Source of the DNA: Lentimicrobiaceae bacterium
GTDB taxonomy: Bacteria; Bacteroidota; Bacteroidia; Bacteroidales; JALOCA01
Direction of reading: 5' to 3'
NCBI GenBank assembly: GCA_023227965.1
Contig: JALOCA010000017.1
Location: 1 to 63,370, forward strand
Length of the DNA: 63,370 nt
The position numbers were made by a program, and so were the translations under genes. The number at the start of each line of letters is the position of its first letter. The stretch's first letter is position 1. A model generated the notes under the pieces. The model worked only from the letters and a program-made list of their open reading frames with translations, did no database searches and had not been told where the DNA came from. This document shows, piece by piece, positions 7,558 to 14,196 of this stretch.

Positions 7558-7698
7558 TTACCCAACTTTAGTCCACTTAGTTCCGTGGCATTTCGGGCAT
7601 GGAGGCAATACATCAGAATTATCATCCAATCTGATTACTTCGCCACACTTTACGCATTTGTACAAACCCTTTCCGGGCTTTTCACCTGTTTTGTACAT
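7558..7698 (-). CDS. Small zinc-ribbon protein
   Basis: A 46-residue protein beginning MYKTGEKPGKGLYKCVKCGE and ending LPPCPKCHGTKWTKVG. Four cysteines in two CxxC knuckles form a zinc ribbon. Proteins with the opening MYKTGEKPGKG and this layout form a recognisable small zinc-ribbon family of unknown role. It is encoded opposite to the promoter in repeat C, and is the first of three small minus-strand ORFs. It was found by reading the minus strand directly. Confidence 0.75.
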   Translation of the reverse strand: MYKTGEKPGKGLYKCVKCGEVIRLDDNSDVLPPCPKCHGTKWTKVG

Positions 7699-7738
7699 AA
7701 ATTTACTTTTTAAAAAGTTAATAAAAACATTAATACTA

Positions 7739-7870
7739 CTAACTGCGTTTTTTCACCGGACCAACTTTAACTTTTTCAGTTACAGTTGTCTTCGGTCTTT
7801 TAGCAGCTTCTTTAGAAGGGACAAACTTTCCGCTTCCTGCATCTCTAACACGAGTAGAAGTTTTACTCAT
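7739..7870 (-). CDS. Small basic protein of unknown function
   Basis: A 43-residue basic protein starting MSKTSTRVRDAGSGKFVPSK, followed by AAKRPKTTVTEKV and a KKRS end. The phrase RVRDAGSGKFV...EA..RPKTTV.E is a conserved pattern in short bacterial proteins of unknown function, which argues for a real gene. It lies 40 bases upstream of the zinc-ribbon gene in the same direction, so the two may be co-transcribed. Confidence 0.6.
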   Translation of the reverse strand: MSKTSTRVRDAGSGKFVPSKEAAKRPKTTVTEKVKVGPVKKRS

Positions 7871-7894
7871 AAGCTCGAATTTTTAAAATTAATA

Positions 7895-8053
7895 CTATGC
7901 TTTCATCTTAAAGGGCTGAAAGCTTACCCCCAAAAGAATTTTATCCGTAAAAAGTTTGTAAATTACATTACCAAGTTTGGACAAAACGTGGTCTTTCCCA
8001 TTTACTATTTGGACTTTTTCCCAAACCTCGTATTTTTTTTGTTGATACGACAT
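7895..8053 (-). CDS. Small protein of unknown function
   Basis: A 52-residue ORF (MSYQQKKYEVWEKVQIVNGK, ending PFKMKA). Its composition resembles a folded small protein with beta strands (YEVWEKVQIVNGKDHVL, LGNVIYKLF). No family is recognised. It is first in a run of three minus-strand small ORFs and about 100 bases from the plus-strand sigma-like gene, giving a divergent arrangement. Confidence 0.45.
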   Translation of the reverse strand: MSYQQKKYEVWEKVQIVNGKDHVLSKLGNVIYKLFTDKILLGVSFQPFKMKA

Positions 8054-8154
8054 AATCACTAATTTTTAAAGTTTTATATTAGTATATGCTGAAAAAAGAA
8101 AACAAATTTCCATTGCATGGAAAAAAAAATAAAAAAAATAGCATTTATAAATAG

Positions 8155-8748
8155 ATGGATGATAAAGACAAAATATTAGCAACAACTAATGAACTGCGAA
8201 AAGCTGTTCAAGAAGTTTTTACTCCTGAATTCAATAAAATATTGATTAAATACTCGATATATAAAATAAATACAAAATTTAATATCAAGTATGATTTGAA
8301 CAGAGGTTTAAGAGGAATAATGGTCGAAGATATAATATCGGAATTAATGCTTTCCTTCGTTCGAAATGATGGTGGAAGAAATTGGAACAAGACGGAATTC
8401 CCAGATTTTAAAGACCAAATATTCAGTGCTCTTGATAGTCAAATCTTTAATACAATTGAAAAAGAATATAGCAAAACAATTCAAACGAATTCTGACATAG
8501 AAAAACAAAATGATGTACTTATGGAGGATAACCATTATGATGAACTTCTTCAATACTCGCTTGATTTTTTAACTAAACTAGGTGCATCAGATGATGAAAT
8601 TCTCCTGTTTGAACCTTATATTATTCATAAAATGAAAAGAGCAGATATTGCAAAAGAATTTGGAATCACAGAACAAGAAGCAACCAATATAAAAAAGAAA
8701 TTAGATAGAAAGATTCCTGTATTACGTGAACAATTTAAAGAACTATAA
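8155..8748 (+). CDS. Sigma-70-like / helix-turn-helix regulator
   Basis: A 197-residue soluble protein. The middle (VEDIISELMLSFVRNDGGRNWNK...FKDQIFSALDSQIFNTI) resembles sigma region 2 in pattern. The C-terminal part (about 150-190: DDEILLFEPYIIHKMKRADIAKEFGITEQEATNIKKKLDRKI) is a convincing region-4-type helix-turn-helix. It lacks other sigma domains, so it may be a small alternative sigma factor or a DNA-binding regulator derived from one. It is first in a tight operon (gaps of 2 bases, then an overlap) with an unknown helical protein and an ImmA/IrrE peptidase. Confidence 0.65.
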   Translation: MDDKDKILATTNELRKAVQEVFTPEFNKILIKYSIYKINTKFNIKYDLNRGLRGIMVEDIISELMLSFVRNDGGRNWNKTEFPDFKDQIFSALDSQIFNTIEKEYSKTIQTNSDIEKQNDVLMEDNHYDELLQYSLDFLTKLGASDDEILLFEPYIIHKMKRADIAKEFGITEQEATNIKKKLDRKIPVLREQFKEL

Positions 8749-8750
8749 CG

Positions 8751-9158
8751 ATGAAAAATGAATTAATAAATAAAATGGATGACTACATGATATCTGCCTT
8801 AAAAAGTGGAGATAGTTCGACTATTGATTCTTTTTTAGAAAGTTATGGGTATGACATTGAAGTCATTAACAATATTGCAGATAAGAGTTTTAAACAGATT
8901 ACTTTTTCTTTAAGGGGACAATTAAATTCACAGAAAGATGAGATTTTGTTAGAGAAAGTGGCTAAATATTTTCAAGACGCAATTAATAAGAACATTGAGA
9001 AGCCAATAAGTTATTTGAGAAATCTTGTTGACTCAAATCAACTGGCTTTTGGTCACAGAAATTTAGAAAAACTGACCTCTGACGATATAAAAGAATTAAT
9101 CAAGGACCATAATTTATTAGATATTCTTGAGAAACTTGAAAATGATGAAGAACTCTAA
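8751..9158 (+). CDS. Small helical protein of unknown function
   Basis: A 135-residue acidic, all-helical protein (MKNELINKMDDYMISALKSGD, then alternating charged helices, ending ILEKLENDEEL). No membrane segment or signal peptide. It starts two bases after the sigma-like gene and overlaps the start of the ImmA/IrrE gene, so it must belong to the same operon. It could be the partner or substrate of the peptidase, or an anti-sigma-type protein. No family is recognised. Confidence 0.7.
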   Translation: MKNELINKMDDYMISALKSGDSSTIDSFLESYGYDIEVINNIADKSFKQITFSLRGQLNSQKDEILLEKVAKYFQDAINKNIEKPISYLRNLVDSNQLAFGHRNLEKLTSDDIKELIKDHNLLDILEKLENDEEL

Positions 9159-9945
9159 AGGTAGCTTAATGGCAAAAAGACTACTATCTGATATTGGATT
9201 TGATGAGATTACTCATTTATCAATGAAATTATTTGTTTCTGGTTTGGGAGCAACCCTTGTTGAAGAAGAATTACAAAATTCAGATGGCAAGATTGTTAGA
9301 GGTAAAACAAAGACGTTAATAAAAGTAAATTCTCAAATTCCTTATGAATCCAAAAAACGTTTTACCATTGCCCATGAAGTTGGTCATTTTCTAATGCATG
9401 AAAAGATTGAAGTACACAATGAAAACTCAAACACATTAAACTGGTTTGTTAGCACAGAAACCCAGTTAAAAAAAGGCTTGCAGGAATGGGAAGCTAATGA
9501 TTTTGCATCTGAATTGCTTATGCCTGAACAAATTTTCCGAAATGAAACTCTTGGCAAGTCCTTTTCTCCAGACTTAATTAAATATTTATCTGAAAGATTC
9601 AAAACTAGCATAACTTCGACTGTATTTAGATGCTTACATCTTGACATTCATCCATTACTTGTTGTTTTTATCTATAATGGAACAGTTAAATATTGGGATA
9701 AAACTTCTAATTGGAATTATTGGATAAAGGATATTACTAAGTTGGCTCCCCCTGATGATTCAGTTGCAATGGAATATATTAATACAGACTATGAATTTAT
9801 TTATTGTGGAAAAGAAAAGGCTCAACTTATATCAAAATCAACTTGGTGTAATTTAAATAAGTACGATGAGGATACTGATTTTTTTGAATATTGCATTCCT
9901 ACAAAACAGAATAAAACAATAATTAGTGTAATATGGGAAAAGTAA
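9142..9945 (+). CDS. ImmA/IrrE family metallo-endopeptidase
   Basis: About 267 residues. The zinc site is clear: HEVGH in RFTIAHEVGHFLMHE, plus a downstream acidic helix EWEANDFASELLMP supplying the third ligand. These enzymes usually cleave a repressor or regulator in stress and mobile-element circuits. The C-terminal 120 residues (VFIYNGTVKYWDKTSNWNYW...) are a less common extension. Possible starts are ATGs at 9142, 9145 and 9169; the first two overlap the previous gene and suit coupling. The obvious candidate target is the sigma-like protein two genes upstream, by inference. Confidence 0.8.
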   Translation: MMKNSKGSLMAKRLLSDIGFDEITHLSMKLFVSGLGATLVEEELQNSDGKIVRGKTKTLIKVNSQIPYESKKRFTIAHEVGHFLMHEKIEVHNENSNTLNWFVSTETQLKKGLQEWEANDFASELLMPEQIFRNETLGKSFSPDLIKYLSERFKTSITSTVFRCLHLDIHPLLVVFIYNGTVKYWDKTSNWNYWIKDITKLAPPDDSVAMEYINTDYEFIYCGKEKAQLISKSTWCNLNKYDEDTDFFEYCIPTKQNKTIISVIWEK

Positions 9946-10035
9946 TATTTGACAAAGAAAGTAATATTAAAAATAACAACAAAGAACATCAGGTGGTAAT
10001 CGAGTAGACTGCCCCGCCAGCTGAACTGACGGGGA

Positions 10036-10251
10036 GAGCCTCCCGGCTGAGCGGTCCCGATAGTCATCGGGATTCTGTTAGGCAATTTAATTAGCTAATT
10101 TGTTAATTTGCAAATTAGCTAATTTTTATTGTTCTGGTTAATAATTGCAAAAAAGTATTCAAATAATTTGGATATTTTAAATTTATTATATTTGTGGGCA
10201 AAAAAACAAGAGATAAAGTAAAAATAACCGCAATGCGTATATTTACTCGTT
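10036..10251 (+). repeat. Promoter-bearing direct repeat, copy D
   Basis: Most divergent copy, with several substitutions (AATTTTTATTGTTCTGG; AAAAAAACAAGAG; CGTATATTTACT), the leading hairpin CCCGATAGTCATCGGG, and promoter (TATATTTG at 10187-10194). It ends at CGTT with the core GTTATGT from 10249. The 90 bases before it hold a further hairpin (CCCCG...CGGGG) but no attC-like structure. Confidence 0.85.
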
Positions 10252-10325
10252 ATGTGCAACCCTTGTAAAGAAAATACGAGCAGAGAAAAGCGAACCTTGA
10301 CAAATAAAAATAGACATATTATTCA

Positions 10326-10697
10326 ATGAAAAAAGCAATCTTGACTGTTGTACTTCTGGTTTTATCAAACACCTTTATGACATTTGCTTGGTATGGACAC
10401 CTAAAATTTAAACAAATGAGTTGGTTTAATAACTTAGGTTTGGTTAGTATAATTTTGATTAGTTGGGGGATTGCACTTTTTGAATATTCCTTTCAAGTTC
10501 CAGCAAACAGGATTGGGTTCAACGAAAATGATGGACCTTTTAATCTTTGGCAATTAAAAGTCATTCAGGAAGTAATTACTCTGACAGTATTTACAGCATT
10601 CATGATTATTTTTTTCAAGAATGAACCATTTAGAATCAATCATTTAATTGGTTTTTGTTTTTTAATTCTTGCAGTATATTTTATTTTCAAAAAGTGA
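10326..10697 (+). CDS. DUF486 (DMT-type) membrane protein
   Basis: A 123-residue integral membrane protein with four predicted helices. It has the DUF486 hallmarks TFAWYGHLKF, SWGIALFEYSFQVPANRIG and QLKVIQEVITLTVF. The family is a compact half-size relative of drug/metabolite transporters and probably works as a dimer; the substrate is unknown. The signal-like N-terminus is the first helix. It is placed 75 bases after the core of repeat D, whose promoter probably drives it. Confidence 0.9.
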   Translation: MKKAILTVVLLVLSNTFMTFAWYGHLKFKQMSWFNNLGLVSIILISWGIALFEYSFQVPANRIGFNENDGPFNLWQLKVIQEVITLTVFTAFMIIFFKNEPFRINHLIGFCFLILAVYFIFKK

Positions 10698-10706
10698 ATG
10701 GATTTG

Positions 10707-10870
10707 CCCGGCTGAACTGCCCCGATGGTTATCGGGATTCTGCTCGCAATAATGCTGAATTTATAATTCCGTAGAATAAAAAAGAAAAAAACGTTATAAA
10801 ACAAATGAAAACAGAAAATTATAAATTTTCTAACGTTCCGAGCGGAATTTGAAATTCCGCTCAGCAGGGG
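10707..10870. repeat. Dispersed palindromic repeat, copy 2 (MITE-like)
   Basis: Aligned with 344-502: CCCGGCTGAAC, a hairpin CCCGATGGTTATCGGG, CTCGCAATAATGC, a short variable middle, GAAAACAGAAAATTATAAATTT, and a terminal near-perfect palindrome GAGCGGAATTTGAAATTCCGCTC (one central base). It begins nine bases after the DUF486 stop. No coding potential. Confidence 0.7.
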
Positions 10871-10944
10871 AAATTGGCAATGACGACTCAATATTGATTT
10901 AAAAAATAGCAAGATTATTGATGATATAATGATTAAAAACATTG

Positions 10945-11448
10945 ATGAAGACTAAGTTGGAACATATCTTGACTCATTCATACAAAGCGGACATGATTTC
11001 CTACATGAAGTCTCATCCTGAAGATTTTGATGAGCTCATAAAATTAGCCATTGCAGATAAACAACCCTATTCATGGAGAGCCGCATGGTTATTGTGGAGT
11101 TGCATGGATAAAAATGACCGACGGATACATAGATACGCAGAAAAAATAATTGATACATTACCAACAAAATGCGATAACCAGTTGAGAGAATTATTGATAA
11201 TTCTACAACGAATGGAATTAAATGACGATTACGAAGGAAAGTTATTTGACATTTGTGTAAATATCTGGGAAAAGATAGGAAAACAGCCCTCTGTTCGATA
11301 TAATGCTTTTAAGTTGATAGTCAAAACTGTAAAAAATCATCCTGATTTATCTAAAGAGATTATCTTTATGACAGAATCTCATTACATGGATTCTCTATCA
11401 GATACCGTAAAAAAGTCTATTTTTAAGATGACAGCGGGTCTAACATAA
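10945..11448 (+). CDS. HEAT-repeat-like protein of unknown function
   Basis: A 167-residue all-helical protein starting at the ATG at 10945 (a TTG one codon earlier is also in frame). Its pattern of paired helices (DFDELIKLAIADKQPYSWRAAWLLWSCM, LRELLIILQRMELNDDYEGKLFDICVNIW, QPSVRYNAFKLIVKTVKNHPDLSKEIIFMTE) is HEAT-like. It matches a conserved Bacteroidota family with no assigned activity. It may share the module of repeat D: its stop lies at ACATAACG, complementary to that module's GTTATGT start. Confidence 0.7.
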   Translation: MKTKLEHILTHSYKADMISYMKSHPEDFDELIKLAIADKQPYSWRAAWLLWSCMDKNDRRIHRYAEKIIDTLPTKCDNQLRELLIILQRMELNDDYEGKLFDICVNIWEKIGKQPSVRYNAFKLIVKTVKNHPDLSKEIIFMTESHYMDSLSDTVKKSIFKMTAGLT

Positions 11449-11631
11449 CGAATGAACAGTAGATGATAGCAATATATGGACAAAATAAAAAAACACGACA
11501 GCTAACACAGTGTATACATCATGCGGGTTTCAGAGCAATTTACAAGTTCAGAACTCGCTGACAAGGAAAGTAACGGTAGATAGGAAAGTGGCCACGAACT
11601 CCCCTCGTTGAGCGGAAAATGTTTTTCTGCC

Positions 11632-12379
11632 TCAGCCGGGTGGTTTTGGTAAGGAGTCCGGTGGTTTTTTACATCCTCTTTTTTCCACCAACGGTATCAA
11701 AATGCTGTCTTTGATATGCGAATGTACATTCAGGTCGGATTCCATTTCAAACAGACTAAAAAGGAGTTTCCGCCTGATTACCGGGTCTTCCTTTTGCGGA
11801 AGGTAGCGGATAAGTATGTTTTTGATGTCGTTCAGTTTTTCCTCTATATCGTTGTGATGTTCTTTATACTCCGTTACCGAGTAGTTATTGTCGGTGCCGG
11901 CGGTAGCCTGCCCCTTTATTTTTTGATACAGATCAATGATATACGGGAAAACGATTTCGTCTTCATAGTTTAGATGTTCTGTTATTTCGTTTAAATAATC
12001 TTTAAAAAAGCTTTTCACCATCTGGGTTTCCGGCTGGTTGTTCTGCTCGCACATCAGGCGGATATAATGTTCAATCTTAGGGCATTTTTCTTTAAGATAA
12101 TAAACATGGCAGTTCTTAAGGTAGCGAATGATTGTTTGTAAATCATCGTAGTCATGTTCCGGAATATATTTTATACCGTTATACAGGTTGGCGAAAGCAA
12201 GAAACACCTCTGTGCTGATTTGGTTTTCATCACATAATTCCTTAATGGTTTTATCATAAACCATAAACCATTAGATTTATATCAAAATGTTCGAACATCA
12301 ATAGAATATAGTGGTTTTGGAAGATAATTTCCTGCATCTTCATCCCCGGCAGGATGGGTATTTGTTTTTTTAGTTGCAT
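11632..12379 (-). pseudogene. Hemerythrin-domain protein, frameshifted by a 7-bp duplication
   Basis: The intact family reads: N-terminal block (MKMQEIIFQNHYILLMFEHFDINL), then VYDKTIKELCDEN, then a C-terminal hemerythrin bundle (HVYYLKEKC, EHLNYEDEIVFPYI, EYKEHHNDI, NVHSHIKDSILIPL). It is a di-iron helical protein related to the RIC/ScdA iron-sulphur repair family. Here the first block (12379 to about 12265) and the rest are in different frames because AAACCAT is present twice in tandem (12258-12264, 12265-12271). A 210-residue product could still start at the ATG at 12264. The last residues (KKPPDSLPKPPG) come from repeat-like sequence. A -7 box (TATCTTTG, 12435-12442) supports the longer start. 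Confidence 0.75.
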
Positions 12380-12434
12380 AAGGCTGAGTAGCTAATTCGT
12401 TGAAAATGGTTCCGCTAACGTAAAAACACTACAG

Positions 12435-12442
12435 CAAAGATA
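12435..12442 (-). promoter_or_regulatory. Possible -7 box of the hemerythrin gene
   Basis: Minus-strand TATCTTTG fits TAnnTTTG and lies about 56 bases before the ATG at 12379. No clear -33 box is seen at the right spacing. Confidence 0.4.
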
Positions 12443-12556
12443 AATGTTTACACTCAATAAAATATCGGTAATACAAATTGATTTTTTCATCTATATTTAC
12501 GCGCTAAAGTTTTACTAATTAAGTATAATTTACATCATATAAATAGCATAAATCAC

Positions 12557-13588
12557 ATGAGTATGAAAACGAAATCTTTATTATTGTTTGTATTGGTATT
12601 AATGTTTTCTGTTGGGTTGTCATCCTGTAAAAAAGATGACTCTTCATCCTTGAAAGTAGGATTGGTAACCGGTCTGGGCGGATTAAACGACGGTGGATTT
12701 AACGATCAGGCATTTGTAGGATTGATGGCTGCTAACAATGCCGAATCCATCCGGTGGGAAGTAAAAGAAAGCTACGACGAAGCACAAATTGCGAGTAACA
12801 TCAAATATTTTACCGATAATAAATTCGATGTGATTATTACCCTTGGATACAATGCTTCGCAGTCCACCCTGGAGGCGGCAGAAGCGTTTCCCAAAATAAA
12901 ATTCATCATCCTTGATTATTCGTTCGAAACTATTCCTGATAATATAACTTGTATTACGTATAAAGTAGATCAGGCATCCTTTCCCTGTGGGTTTCTGGCA
13001 GCTTATCAGGCGTGGCAAAAAAATCAATCCAATCCGGCAGTAGGTTATGTTGCAGGTCCAAACATTCCCGAAATACAACAGTTTACCGTAAGTTTTGCCA
13101 AAGGGGTTGAATTTTTTAATACAAAATATAACCAGTCAGTAACAGTTTCCGGTGCCAATGCTACCAATTTTAACGATACCTTGCAGGGTGCCCGTATAGC
13201 CGATAGCCTGATTCAGCGGGGAGCAGAAGTGATATTTGCATGTGCCGGGAAAACCGGAAACGGAGCCTTGTATAAAGTAAAAGAAGCTTCCAAGACAGGA
13301 ATAGGGGTGGATACCGACCAGTTTTATTCCATTCCACTGGTGGGACCTTACCTTCTTACTTCCTGCATGAAGCGGCTCGATGTAGCGATTCTTTCGGAAA
13401 TTACCAGCATCCATAACGGGCAGTTCCATGGCGGACAAGTTTTTTCGTTTGATCTTGCCAATGAGGGTGTGAATGTGGCTCCATATCATAATTATGAAAC
13501 AATGCTACCCGATAGTATCAAACAAAGTGTTTTGGATATAAAAACAGGGATTATTAATGGAACAATACTTACCGGGTGGACAAAATAA
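12557..13588 (+). CDS. BMP-family substrate-binding lipoprotein
   Basis: A 343-residue lipoprotein with signal MKTKSLLLFVLVLMFSVGLSSC (lipobox LSSC). The mature part is a PnrA/BMP-type periplasmic-binding fold: VGLVTGLGGLNDGGFNDQAF at the front, FDVIITLGYNASQSTLEAA, VGYVAGPN, and GADVIFACAGKTGNG-like text near 225. Members bind nucleosides for ABC import; the two-start ATG cluster (12557, 12563) leaves the exact start open. No permease or ATPase genes are adjacent, so it either serves a distant transporter or has another ligand-sensing role. Confidence 0.85.
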   Translation: MSMKTKSLLLFVLVLMFSVGLSSCKKDDSSSLKVGLVTGLGGLNDGGFNDQAFVGLMAANNAESIRWEVKESYDEAQIASNIKYFTDNKFDVIITLGYNASQSTLEAAEAFPKIKFIILDYSFETIPDNITCITYKVDQASFPCGFLAAYQAWQKNQSNPAVGYVAGPNIPEIQQFTVSFAKGVEFFNTKYNQSVTVSGANATNFNDTLQGARIADSLIQRGAEVIFACAGKTGNGALYKVKEASKTGIGVDTDQFYSIPLVGPYLLTSCMKRLDVAILSEITSIHNGQFHGGQVFSFDLANEGVNVAPYHNYETMLPDSIKQSVLDIKTGIINGTILTGWTK

Positions 13589-13682
13589 CTCCTGGGAAAA
13601 GTCAGACTCAGCTAAACATTTTCTTTATGGATATTGTTATTTGTACAGATAAAAATGTTTCAATAATCCTTAAAAAATAAAA

Positions 13683-14180
13683 ATGGCTACAATTACCTTA
13701 CAAGGAAACCCGATACATACTTCGGGCGAATTACCTAAAACCGGAACCATTGCACCCGGCTTTGAACTAATAAAAAATGACCTTTCCAAAGCTTCTTTGA
13801 AGGACTTTCTGAAAACAAAACTCGTGCTAAATGTTTTTCCAAGCCTCGATACAGGAACCTGTGCTGCTTCGGTAAGAAACTTCAATAAAAAAGCAGCAGG
13901 ACTAATCAACACTAAAGTGCTGTGCATCTCACGCGATCTGCCTTTTGCCCAGGCACGTTTCTGTGGTGCCGAAGGCATCGAAAATGTAATCACCCTTTCC
14001 GATTTTGCCACCGGCAAGTTTGGAAAAGATTACGGACTGGAAATTGCAGATGGTCCACTGGCACATCTGCATTCACGTGTTGTAATAGTGCTTGACGAAA
14101 ATGCAAAGGTTCTCTATACGCAACAGGTTCCTGAAATCGTGAACGAACCCGACTACGATGCAGCATTGGCGGTATTATAA
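13683..14180 (+). CDS. tpx: Thiol peroxidase
   Basis: A 165-residue atypical 2-Cys peroxiredoxin that reduces hydrogen and lipid peroxides in the cytoplasm or periplasm, using thioredoxin. Peroxidatic Cys60 is in SLDTGTCAASVRNFN and resolving Cys94 in ARFCGAEG, at the spacing expected for Tpx (61 and 95 in E. coli). Length is full. It is a single gene, with the TonB receptor gene converging on it from the other strand 16 bases away. Confidence 0.95.
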   Translation: MATITLQGNPIHTSGELPKTGTIAPGFELIKNDLSKASLKDFLKTKLVLNVFPSLDTGTCAASVRNFNKKAAGLINTKVLCISRDLPFAQARFCGAEGIENVITLSDFATGKFGKDYGLEIADGPLAHLHSRVVIVLDENAKVLYTQQVPEIVNEPDYDAALAVL

Positions 14181-14196
14181 AATTTTTCGAGGATTC

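Noticed and set aside
7481..8062. 193-codon plus-strand ORF
   Set aside because: It is the shadow of three small minus-strand genes; its translation is low in complexity and unlike any protein, while the minus strand gives a zinc ribbon and another conserved pattern.
10001..10080. Hairpins before repeat D considered as an attC site of the sigma/ImmA module
   Set aside because: No sequence complementary to that module's start (GTTAGGGGC) is present and the hairpins belong to the dispersed palindrome family.
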